Origin: MGML01 sp034416335
GTDB taxonomy: Bacteria; Chloroflexota; Dehalococcoidia; Dehalococcoidales; UBA2162
Length of the DNA stretch: 64,000 nt
Direction of reading: 5' to 3'
Assembly (NCBI GenBank): GCA_034416335.1
Contig: DAOULV010000013.1
Span: 40,946 to 104,945 of the forward strand
Position numbers and translations under genes: made by a program. The notes beneath the pieces were generated by a model. It searched no databases and was not told where the DNA came from. It saw only the letters and a program-made list of their open reading frames with translations. Position 1 is the stretch's first letter, and the number at the start of each line of letters is the position of its first letter. Below are positions 53,145 to 60,467 of the stretch, piece by piece.

Positions 53145-54605
53145 ATGCTAAAAAGTGTAGCAGGATTGATATTATATGATGGATATGCTCTTTCGCTGAA
53201 TAATAAATGGATTAAATGGCAGAGGACTCCAGATTTAAATGAATTTGAGATAGCTTTAACTCAAAACACCGGTTTGTTATTTAATCAAGCCATTCGATTA
53301 GCAAATTCGCTTAAAGTGTTATCAATATTTACTCCATACATTTATGTATATCCTTATTGGTTACTCAACAATCCATTGTTAATGATACTTAGTAATCTTG
53401 CATATGAAAATCCAAACAATATTTCACCATTGTTTCGAGAGGAGTTTTTTAGGATATATTGGGGGATACGTGAACGTCATTCTTTTTCAGAATTATTTAA
53501 TGAAACCTATCCAGAAAAAGGATCACCAAATCTTCCAAGAAATAGTTCGTGGATAGACGATATTTATCATGATCCTGATTACCAAAGGTTTTTCAACCAG
53601 ATTATTAGAAGACCACTGAGTACTTATGTTGATTCATGCCTTGTTAGGTTAGATCATAATTTCGAATCATCGTATGTGGTTAACGAAGACCCCATGCGAA
53701 TAATGATGGAACAGGCCAAGGATCTTTCTAAACGCGCAGAAACCTGGGAGATTCCAGGAGTGATTAAATCAAAAGAGATTCAGTATATTCTTGATGACCT
53801 AATTGAATATTTCGATTCGAAGGAATCCTTGTTTGTGATGACTGAAGCTCGTCAACGTTGGCGCGAACAAGCAAGAATGAAAAATTATAATTGGTGTCTC
53901 AGGTATCAAGATTGGGTAGATTGGTTCATCCGAGATAATATTTATCTACCTTCACATGCTGAGGCAGTAAATTCAATTGCACTTTCCTACAATAAAGAAT
54001 CTGCTTCAACAAAATCTATTGAGAAATTGGTTGCGTTCGATACCTATCATGATGGTGAAGTGATTCATATAGATAAAGGTTCTGAACGATATTTAATCAC
54101 TGTTAATAAGAGGAGTATTAATATAGAAGATTACCTAGATAAGCTCTCTTTTCGATATATTTTTAACGATATTAAAACTCAAGCTTATTATAAAACATAC
54201 AACGATATGCTTGAAGATGCTTCTAATGAACTTATTGTTAGCGACCAAATACGGAAAATTATAGGCGCGCAATGCTATTTACTCGGATGTATTTGTCCGG
54301 AGTTATATAAGCAAACAGGCATAGGGTATTTTAAGGATAAGGGAATTTGGAAAGCTATTGGATGGGATATTGACCATAGTAATGGCGTTTTGTTCGGTTT
54401 AGTTGGAGCTGTCACTAACGCATCATTGGCTGCAGCGAGTGTGCCAGCTGATGTACCTAGATATATTTTGGTACCGGTTGCCATAATTCTTGGGGCATTG
54501 GCTGGAAATGTAATCGGTCTAGTAAGGAATTTACCTCAAATTGATACGAAAATAAAAAAAGCGAGAGGAAAAAAAATAATGATGCCTTTTGCTAAATTCG
54601 AATAG
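53145..54605 (+). CDS. Unknown protein with C-terminal membrane segment
   Basis: 486 residues, AT-rich, no family recognised. The first 400 residues are mixed helical with many aromatic residues (YIYVYPYWLL, RQRWREQARMKNYNW). A hydrophobic, Gly/Ala-rich segment lies near the C-terminus (about 413-455: GVLFGLVGAVTNASLAAASV and LVPVAIILGALAGNVIGLV), which may insert in the membrane. Paired with the cupin gene in the same cassette. Confidence 0.6.
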   Translation: MLKSVAGLILYDGYALSLNNKWIKWQRTPDLNEFEIALTQNTGLLFNQAIRLANSLKVLSIFTPYIYVYPYWLLNNPLLMILSNLAYENPNNISPLFREEFFRIYWGIRERHSFSELFNETYPEKGSPNLPRNSSWIDDIYHDPDYQRFFNQIIRRPLSTYVDSCLVRLDHNFESSYVVNEDPMRIMMEQAKDLSKRAETWEIPGVIKSKEIQYILDDLIEYFDSKESLFVMTEARQRWREQARMKNYNWCLRYQDWVDWFIRDNIYLPSHAEAVNSIALSYNKESASTKSIEKLVAFDTYHDGEVIHIDKGSERYLITVNKRSINIEDYLDKLSFRYIFNDIKTQAYYKTYNDMLEDASNELIVSDQIRKIIGAQCYLLGCICPELYKQTGIGYFKDKGIWKAIGWDIDHSNGVLFGLVGAVTNASLAAASVPADVPRYILVPVAIILGALAGNVIGLVRNLPQIDTKIKKARGKKIMMPFAKFE

Positions 54606-54650
54606 TAATATGTCAAGATTATAATGAGTATTGTGGATAAATGATTTACT

Positions 54651-54814
54651 AAACAAAACTCAGCATTGTGTCATGAGGAGTTCGACTCTCTCCTCCTGCG
54701 GCGGATCGGCGACCCCGCCTCCACCAGAGAATTAAAGAGGAGCTTTGGTGAAAACCGAAGCTCCTCTTTCTTTATTATTTACCCTTGTTTTCCTTATCCT
54801 ATATGACATATAAT
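54651..54814 (+). repeat. ssrA-derived repeat E, terminator and promoter
   Basis: AACTCAGCATTGTGTCATG, GGAGTTCGACTCTC, insertion GCGGCGGATCGGCGA, CCGCCTCCACCAG (end 54727). Then a strong terminator AAAGAGGAGCTT...AAGCTCCTCTTT (54735-54769) and promoter TTGTTT-18-TATAAT (54785-54814). Confidence 0.85.
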
Positions 54815-54845
54815 TTTGTGCATTGAATAATTTAGGAGAGTAAGA

Positions 54846-56267
54846 ATGAACGTTATCTGGATAATATCTGATACTTTTCGGCGTGACTATATGGGTGCCT
54901 ACGGTAATAAAACGATTTACACGCCTTCTCTCGATGCACTGGCAGCGAAGTCAGTGCGTTTTGATAATCACTATGCAGCATCGTTTCCTACCATGCCGGC
55001 TCGCGCCGACTTCCTGACCGGCCGCTGGACGATGTCATTCATGAAGTGGTCGCCACTTCCCAGAGAAGAGATCGTTCTCGGTGAACTCCTTTCAAACAAA
55101 GGTATCCATACTTCGGCGATTGTCGATACTCCTTTCTACCTGCGTAATTCTATGGGTTACGACCGTGGTTTTCGTACCTTTACTGAAATCCCCGGGCAGC
55201 TTCATCATCCGGTTATCCCCGGCACACCTCTTGACTCCGGAGTAACGAAAGCTAACATGAACGACCGTGAACCGGCTATGCCATGGCACTTTGAATCAGA
55301 TCGTTTTGCGCCCCGGACATTCATCGAGTCGATGCAGTGGTTGAACTACCATTACAAGGAAGACTTTTTCCTCTATATAGACACATGGGACCCACATGAA
55401 CCGTGGGACGCCCCGGCTTATTACACGGAACGTTACCTACCCGGATACGATGGTGAAGTGATATACCCCATTTATGGTTTCTGGCACGATGATCCGAGCT
55501 ACTCAGAAGAAAAAGTCAAGAAACTGACCGCTACCTACTGCGGCGAAGTAACGATGGTTGATACCTGGATCGGATACTTCCTGAGGCAGGTGGAGAATAT
55601 GGGGCTGATGGAAAACACCGCCATCATTTTTACGACCGACCACGGTTTCTACTTTGGCGAGCATGGCGGTATGATCGGCAAGTCCGTAGTTGCCACTGAT
55701 CCGAATTTTAGCAATGACGAGGCAACTAATAACACTACTTCCACGGGAGTATGGGCACGCTCACCGCTATACCAGGAATTGCTGGTTAATCCGCTCCTTA
55801 TCTACTTACCCAATACGCCGCCGGCAACGTACAACGGTCTGACTTCAGCGGTTGATCTGATGCCGACGGTCCTGGATATCATGGGAGTTGATATACCTTC
55901 CGCAGTGGAAGGTAAGTCTCTATTACCGATGGTACAGGACCAGACCCTGTCCGGACGGGAATATGTAATCGGGGCACTCCCGTTCGTTAATGCCGGTGAA
56001 ACGATGAGAACGGTCGATGATGTGGAACGCAGGTCGGAATGGGCTTCCGGAGCAACAATCACCACTGACGAATGGGAATTGCTCTATGATGTTGAACCGG
56101 GTTTCTCGGAATTATACAACCTGAAATCCGATCCGAAACAAGAGAAGGACGTGATAAATGAATACCCTGAGGTTGCCAGAGAGATTCACTCACTTTTCGT
56201 CAATTTCATGAAAGACACAAAGATGGCCGAATATCTTGTCAAACCCCGCTCTACTCTGCGGCTGTAA
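54846..56267 (+). CDS. Sulfatase-like (alkaline phosphatase superfamily) hydrolase
   Basis: 473 residues, cytoplasmic (no signal). N-terminal metal motif IISDTFRRDYMGAYG, later FTTDHGFYFGEHGG, and a C-terminal block WELLYDVEPGFSELYNLKSDP as in arylsulfatases. At the place of the sulfatase C/S-x-P-x-R it has T-M-P-A-R (Thr49). Thr is the nucleophile in phosphatases and phosphonate hydrolases of this superfamily, so the enzyme may not be a true sulfatase. GGAGAG upstream. Less AT-rich than the cassette on its left. Confidence 0.85.
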   Translation: MNVIWIISDTFRRDYMGAYGNKTIYTPSLDALAAKSVRFDNHYAASFPTMPARADFLTGRWTMSFMKWSPLPREEIVLGELLSNKGIHTSAIVDTPFYLRNSMGYDRGFRTFTEIPGQLHHPVIPGTPLDSGVTKANMNDREPAMPWHFESDRFAPRTFIESMQWLNYHYKEDFFLYIDTWDPHEPWDAPAYYTERYLPGYDGEVIYPIYGFWHDDPSYSEEKVKKLTATYCGEVTMVDTWIGYFLRQVENMGLMENTAIIFTTDHGFYFGEHGGMIGKSVVATDPNFSNDEATNNTTSTGVWARSPLYQELLVNPLLIYLPNTPPATYNGLTSAVDLMPTVLDIMGVDIPSAVEGKSLLPMVQDQTLSGREYVIGALPFVNAGETMRTVDDVERRSEWASGATITTDEWELLYDVEPGFSELYNLKSDPKQEKDVINEYPEVAREIHSLFVNFMKDTKMAEYLVKPRSTLRL

Positions 56268-56409
56268 AAAACAAACCTGATTGTTTCAGGTGGAGTTCGA
56301 CTCTCTTCTCCTGCGGCGGATCTACGACCCCGCCTCCACCACATAGTTAAAAAGGGCTTCGATTTATAGGGGCCTTTTCTTGTATTTATCTTCCGGTATG
56401 ACATATAAT
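56266..56409 (+). repeat. ssrA-derived repeat F, terminator and promoter
   Basis: AACCTGATTGTTTCAGG, GGAGTTCGACTCTC, insertion GCGGCGGATCTACGA, CCGCCTCCACCA (end 56341); a weaker hairpin AAAAGGGC...GCCTTTT (56350-56377) and promoter TTGTAT-18-TATAAT (56380-56409). Confidence 0.85.
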
Positions 56410-56526
56410 CTTGTTCACGATAAGCCATGGAGTTTCGGACTATCCTGAGCAGGTAAACCGGACACGAATACAGGTCTGTCCAGGAGATGAATGAGCTGGA
56501 AAGACAAAAATCGAAAGGGGTACAAA

Positions 56527-57657
56527 ATGACGAAAAACGATGTATATGAAAAGATAGCAGAAATATTCGATTATCCGGGATCCCGGAATCTAATAAAGTA
56601 CTTGAAGATACTTTTTAAACCCGAAGAGGGAGAACTGCTGCTTGAATTCCTTGAACCTGCAACCTGCGAACAGGTAGCGAAAAGGCTGAATATGGACGAG
56701 AAAGCCCTCTCTGAAAAGCTTGTGGACTTTAAACGCAGAAGGCTGCTATTCCATAAAAACAATGAATACCTGTTTCATCTGGCAATGCATGGATTTTTTG
56801 CCCGTATCGCAAAAGCCAAAAAGGAAGATATACCCGAAGGGTTCTGGAAGGCCTGGGATGAATTCATGCCTGAAGTAGAGGAGAAGATGATAACCCGCAG
56901 TATAAAAGTGGCTGAACAGGTCCCGGTAAGCGGGGTGATGTCCAGGATAGTCCCGGCCCGTTTAGCCATCGACTCCAACCCTAACATCAAGCCGGAGGAT
57001 ATTCTGCCGGAAGAAGACATACATGCGATGCTGCGAATGAAGGGGAGTCAGGAGGTTATAGCCGTCAGCGATTGTGACTGTCGCATAAGAGCAAACAGAT
57101 GTGATAGACCGACGTTAAATTGCTTTGAGTTCGGCAAGTACGCAGAATTTAACCTCAACCAGTCGTCCAGCCTGAAAGTGGTATCCGTAGAAGAAGCCAT
57201 AGCTATCTCAGACGAGGCTGAAAGAGCCGGACTTCTCAAGAGCGGCGGGATAAGAATGGAGAACGGAGGAGTTCTCTGCAATTGCTGTGATTGCTGCTGC
57301 AATGTTATGGGAGCAACTATACGCAACGGGGTGGCCCATCAACTGCGAAATCCAAGCCGCTACAGGGCTAGAGTAGATAGTGAGTCTTGTATCGGTTGTC
57401 AGACATGTATCGACCGTTGTTTCTTCGATGCTATCGAGATGAAGAAGGTTCCTGATTCCAAAAAACTGAAGGCGTTTGTTAACGAGGAAAAGTGCATGGG
57501 GTGCGGACTCTGTGTTATCGGGTGTGAACAGAAGGCATTAATCTTCGACCTGGTGAAACCGCCGGAATATCTCTCAATTGACCAGGTAGACCAAACGATG
57601 TCTGCGTTCAGTGATGAGAAAATGCCTGTTTGGCGTAACTTCGCTTCCGCACCATAG
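56527..57657 (+). CDS. Winged-helix/4Fe-4S ferredoxin protein
   Basis: 376 residues from ATG 56527 (AAAGGGG seven bases upstream; an earlier ATG at 56491 is possible). Residues 1-80 look like a winged-helix DNA-binding domain (CEQVAKRLNMDEKALSEKL). A middle domain has VSDCDCRIRANRC and a striking CNCCDCCCN, and the end has two ferredoxin motifs (CIGCQTCIDRC, CMGCGLCVIGC). It may be a redox- or metal-sensing regulator, or an electron-transfer protein. It is convergent with the solute-binding protein in the same cassette. Confidence 0.7.
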   Translation: MTKNDVYEKIAEIFDYPGSRNLIKYLKILFKPEEGELLLEFLEPATCEQVAKRLNMDEKALSEKLVDFKRRRLLFHKNNEYLFHLAMHGFFARIAKAKKEDIPEGFWKAWDEFMPEVEEKMITRSIKVAEQVPVSGVMSRIVPARLAIDSNPNIKPEDILPEEDIHAMLRMKGSQEVIAVSDCDCRIRANRCDRPTLNCFEFGKYAEFNLNQSSSLKVVSVEEAIAISDEAERAGLLKSGGIRMENGGVLCNCCDCCCNVMGATIRNGVAHQLRNPSRYRARVDSESCIGCQTCIDRCFFDAIEMKKVPDSKKLKAFVNEEKCMGCGLCVIGCEQKALIFDLVKPPEYLSIDQVDQTMSAFSDEKMPVWRNFASAP

Positions 57658-57764
57658 AAGTCCCGGACAGGCTCTTTGATATGAGCACCAGTAAAAAGGT
57701 CACTTACTGGATGCGTATATCGTACATAAAATGAGTATCATTCCTGGACTTACATATAAAGAAC

Positions 57765-57798
57765 GGGAAAGTGGAGAAGATTAAATCTCCACTTTCCC
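57765..57798. terminator. Bidirectional terminator
   Basis: GGGAAAGTGGAGA and TCTCCACTTTCCC form a 13-bp perfect stem with an eight-base loop, between two convergent genes. Confidence 0.85.
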
Positions 57799-57837
57799 TT
57801 CTCTATCTAACTATCAGGTATATTTATCAGGTCTGGT

Positions 57838-59667
57838 TTAATAACCCATTTCTGCCTTCTGATTCTGGTCGATCCAGTAGTATTTCAGTAAGAATCCTGC
57901 GGCCCCCTGACCAAAGGTATTTTTCACCCAGGGCCACCAGAAATTATAGGAGTAGGGCTGCGGGAAGGGTATCTTAAAAGCGTTTTCTATCAGGTATGGT
58001 CGAATTCCCTCCACTGCCTTATAAGCAGCAGGCCAGTTGACGTATATGTTCTCCTGAGTTTTGTCAAAAGCGGCTTCGATTATTGGGTCAGGTGTGCCGT
58101 TGGGGTCGGTGCGACTGGCGAACTGGGGTCGGTTATCACCCCGGTAGTAACCGAAATATGTATATAGAGAAAATCCGAATGAACCTACGGTGCCGCCCGC
58201 AAAGGTCCCGTAGAACATGTCATCCCACTCGAAAGAACGGGTGACAACAGGCGTGAGCATACTCGGTTCTGTAGGTACTATGTTCATTTCAACGCCTATC
58301 GCATCCCACATGTTTTTAACGATGGCGGCCTGGTCTGCCATATCTGTCGGAACGCTGGGCACCAGCACGTCGGTCTTGAAACCATCGGGATAACCTGCTT
58401 CTGTGAGAAGTTGTTTTGCCTTCTCCGGGTTGTAGCTGTAAAGCTCCTGGACCGATTGCGGCATGGAGCTCAGCGGCTTATAGCCAGCTCCTTCGAAGTT
58501 GCGGTTAACCAGGACAGTATCTTTTTCCGCCTTGCCGCTAAAGTAGTCTCTGATAATAGTGTCGTAGTCAATAGCCAGCATCAGAGCCTGGCGTACCTTC
58601 TTGCCGTTTTCGTTCAGAGCCCATGGCTTGGTCGCGTCGTCGAGTCTTAGATTGAAGGCATGAGCGTTTCCAAAACCATCACCCAGATATTCCAGGTACT
58701 CCAGATCGGGCGCGCTATTCCTCAATTCTTCGTACTGGTCGTACGTAGTAGGACCAAACATATCAATCTTTCCGGTACGCAGTGACGCAAGGGCTGTTGA
58801 TGCGTCGGGTATTATCAGCCTTTTTAGACCATCTGCGTAGGGCAGTTGGTCGCCCTTGCCGGAACCAACGGGATTTATGCCCCAATAGTTCGGATTACGC
58901 CTGAAAGAAACCGAGGTGGCTGTAACCCAGTCATCCAGAATCCAGGGACCGGTTCCCACGACAGTATGCCAGTCATTAAGGTCGCCGTATGTATCGACAA
59001 TCTCACGCGGATACATGTAGGCATAGCCTCCGCCTTCGATGACCCACCACTGAGCCGTTATCGGCTGTACCGGCGTGGTAAAGGTCACCTGCCAAGGACC
59101 GGTCTTCTCAATCTTGAATGCCTCGGCACAACGTGGCTGCAATACCTGTATCGCCCCGTCAGGACTGTGGACATTTCTTTCATAAGCCCAGACGACGTCG
59201 TCGGCGGTCATTTCACGACCTCCGACCAGGTCCCCGGCTTCGGTGCCGGTATCCTGATAGTGCACTCCATGCCGTATGTTGAGTATCCAGACCTCCGGAC
59301 TGGGTTTCTCCACACTTTCAACCAGCTCTCCTCCCATCTGAGCTTCCGGACTGCTTACAGCGAGGTTGGTAAATTCCCCGGTGCCGGCAGGACCCCTTGC
59401 CCAGTCGAATTTGAGAAGCTGTTCGTAGGCATACCATAAAACAAGGCTGCCCATCATCATTTTGTTAGCAAAGCTGTCACAGCACTGCGGGTCAATGGCT
59501 TCCCTGATGGTGATAGTTCCGCCGTATTGTGGTTTTTCTGAGGAGACAACAGTTCCACCGTCACCTCCCGTCGTAGTCCCACCGGTACCTTTGTCGGAAC
59601 CACAGGACACCAATATCAGCGATAAAGCCATTATGCAGCTCATTACCAGCCATACAAACCTTTTCAT
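57838..59667 (-). CDS. ABC transporter solute-binding lipoprotein (peptide/nickel family 5)
   Basis: 609 residues. Signal peptide with lipobox LVSCGS (Cys22) and a Gly/Thr linker. Family-5 blocks: GGREMTADDVVWAYERN, GTGPWILDDWVTATSVSFRRNPNYW, KVRQALMLAIDYDTII. Binds oligopeptides, nickel or other solutes outside the membrane. The permease and ATPase genes are not in the window. AAAGGAGG upstream; a leader-peptide attenuator lies 320-480 bases upstream. Confidence 0.9.
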   Translation of the reverse strand: MKRFVWLVMSCIMALSLILVSCGSDKGTGGTTTGGDGGTVVSSEKPQYGGTITIREAIDPQCCDSFANKMMMGSLVLWYAYEQLLKFDWARGPAGTGEFTNLAVSSPEAQMGGELVESVEKPSPEVWILNIRHGVHYQDTGTEAGDLVGGREMTADDVVWAYERNVHSPDGAIQVLQPRCAEAFKIEKTGPWQVTFTTPVQPITAQWWVIEGGGYAYMYPREIVDTYGDLNDWHTVVGTGPWILDDWVTATSVSFRRNPNYWGINPVGSGKGDQLPYADGLKRLIIPDASTALASLRTGKIDMFGPTTYDQYEELRNSAPDLEYLEYLGDGFGNAHAFNLRLDDATKPWALNENGKKVRQALMLAIDYDTIIRDYFSGKAEKDTVLVNRNFEGAGYKPLSSMPQSVQELYSYNPEKAKQLLTEAGYPDGFKTDVLVPSVPTDMADQAAIVKNMWDAIGVEMNIVPTEPSMLTPVVTRSFEWDDMFYGTFAGGTVGSFGFSLYTYFGYYRGDNRPQFASRTDPNGTPDPIIEAAFDKTQENIYVNWPAAYKAVEGIRPYLIENAFKIPFPQPYSYNFWWPWVKNTFGQGAAGFLLKYYWIDQNQKAEMGY

Positions 59668-59861
59668 AAATTTCCTCCTTTTTTGTTTATATCTCCTATA
59701 CCAGGTTATAAATTTCTACGATTTATAATCTATTACTGAAACGGAGACACTCATAATATCTATCTCAAAGCAACACCTCCTGGATGCTGGCCTTGCCGCT
59801 ATACCCGATTACCTCCAGGGCTCCGGACACGGGAGGAGCATGGTTACTATTTAAGCTGATG

Positions 59862-59930
59862 TTAGCTGCCAACACTCAGCACCCTGGTTTCGCCCGGCAA
59901 GGCAAGCCCAACTATTTTTGTATTTTTCAT
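59862..59930 (-). CDS. Short reading frame in the long leader of the solute-binding gene (doubtful)
   Basis: 22 codons starting MKNTKIVG and ending VLSVGS, with AAAGG close to the ATG. Nothing else in 59668-59980 looks like a gene, but GGAGG occurs near two further short frames. It may be an upstream regulatory frame or chance. Confidence 0.25.
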   Translation of the reverse strand: MKNTKIVGLALPGETRVLSVGS

Positions 59931-59982
59931 AAACCTTTGTAACTCCCTCTTTTCCGAGTCCGTGCCGGGTGAACGCTGGAAT

Positions 59983-60029
59983 AAAAAACGGCACCAGAAA
60001 TCATCGCTTTAAATGATATTTGGTGCCGT
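59983..60029 (-). terminator. Attenuator terminator in the solute-binding gene leader
   Basis: Minus strand ACGGCACCA ... TGGTGCCGT (9 bp) with an inner stem ATCAT / ATGAT and a following TTTTTT. The 5' arm lies inside the leader peptide frame. Confidence 0.8.
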
Positions 60030-60041
60030 AATTCTCATCAT
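60009..60041 (-). CDS. Leader peptide MMRITAPNII overlapping the attenuator
   Basis: GGAGG five bases before ATG 60041, ten codons, TAA inside the hairpin loop. A ribosome on this frame would cover the 5' arm of the terminator, so translation and termination are coupled. The promoter is 70-100 bases upstream. Existence rests on the alignment of promoter, SD, frame and terminator. Confidence 0.5.
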   Translation of the reverse strand: MMRITAPNII

Positions 60042-60113
60042 ACACACCTCCAGCAACTCAAGAAGGTGTAGGACTAGAGAAGCTCTATTCCGATATTTTA
60101 TTAGGAATGCTAA

Positions 60114-60142
60114 ATTGTAGTTCCTTTTCTATGTGATGTCAA
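60114..60142 (-). promoter_or_regulatory. Promoter of the solute-binding gene leader
   Basis: Minus strand TTGACA, 17 bases, TACAAT: the same boxes as the homocysteine operon promoter. Confidence 0.75.
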
Positions 60143-60250
60143 TAGCACTCGATAATATCTCCTGAGCGATATCAGTTACAATCTCACAAATCTGAATATT
60201 AATACTGGAAATCTTTTTCTGTTGGTTTGTTCGTATCCTGGAACTAAATA

Positions 60251-60340
60251 AACGGAACACCGCATTGTTTTGAATGGAGTTCAATTCTATCCTGCCATCA
60301 CCGTGTGAGTTATAAGAGTTTCGGATTATATCCGAAACTC
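60251..60340 (+). repeat. ssrA-derived repeat G (degenerate) and terminator
   Basis: AACGGAACACCGCATTGTTTTGAATGGAGTTCAATTCTATCC matches the left flank and T-arm of the other copies in broken form (first 20 bases AACGGAACACCGCATTGTTT). The acceptor part is lost. A terminator GAGTTTCGGA...TCCGAAACTC follows (60315-60340). It is the right-most copy found. Confidence 0.55.
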
Positions 60341-60366
60341 CGTTTTAGATTCATCACAGAGTTCTA

Positions 60367-60396
60367 TTGATAGCATAGTGTTACGTAGGGTAAAAT
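60367..60396 (+). promoter_or_regulatory. Promoter of the large secreted protein
   Basis: TTGATA, 18 bases, TAAAAT, about 70 bases before the ATG at 60468. Confidence 0.55.
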
Positions 60397-60467
60397 CACC
60401 TACAGCTATATAGAGTAAAAGCACGCATCTGGATGGACCGGAAATGCTGTTACGGAGGCAGGAAAAA

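Larger units (their letters stand above)
49487..60302. mobile_element. ssrA-linked genomic island made of repeat-bounded cassettes
   Basis: Downstream of ssrA, six direct copies of a sequence derived from the ssrA 3' end occur at about 50510, 51004, 52463, 54651, 56266 and 60251. Between them are cassettes of one to three genes. Neighbouring cassettes differ strongly in base composition (51.4-54.6 kb very AT-rich, 54.8-59.7 kb not). The ssrA 3' end is a known target of tyrosine-recombinase integrases, so these copies look like successive attachment sites. No integrase, excisionase or transposase gene is seen within the island. Confidence 0.75.

Noticed and set aside
49487..60302. Classical integron or prophage
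   Set aside because: No tyrosine or serine integrase, no attC-type imperfect palindromes and no phage structural, replication or lysis genes are seen; the repeats are ssrA-derived instead.
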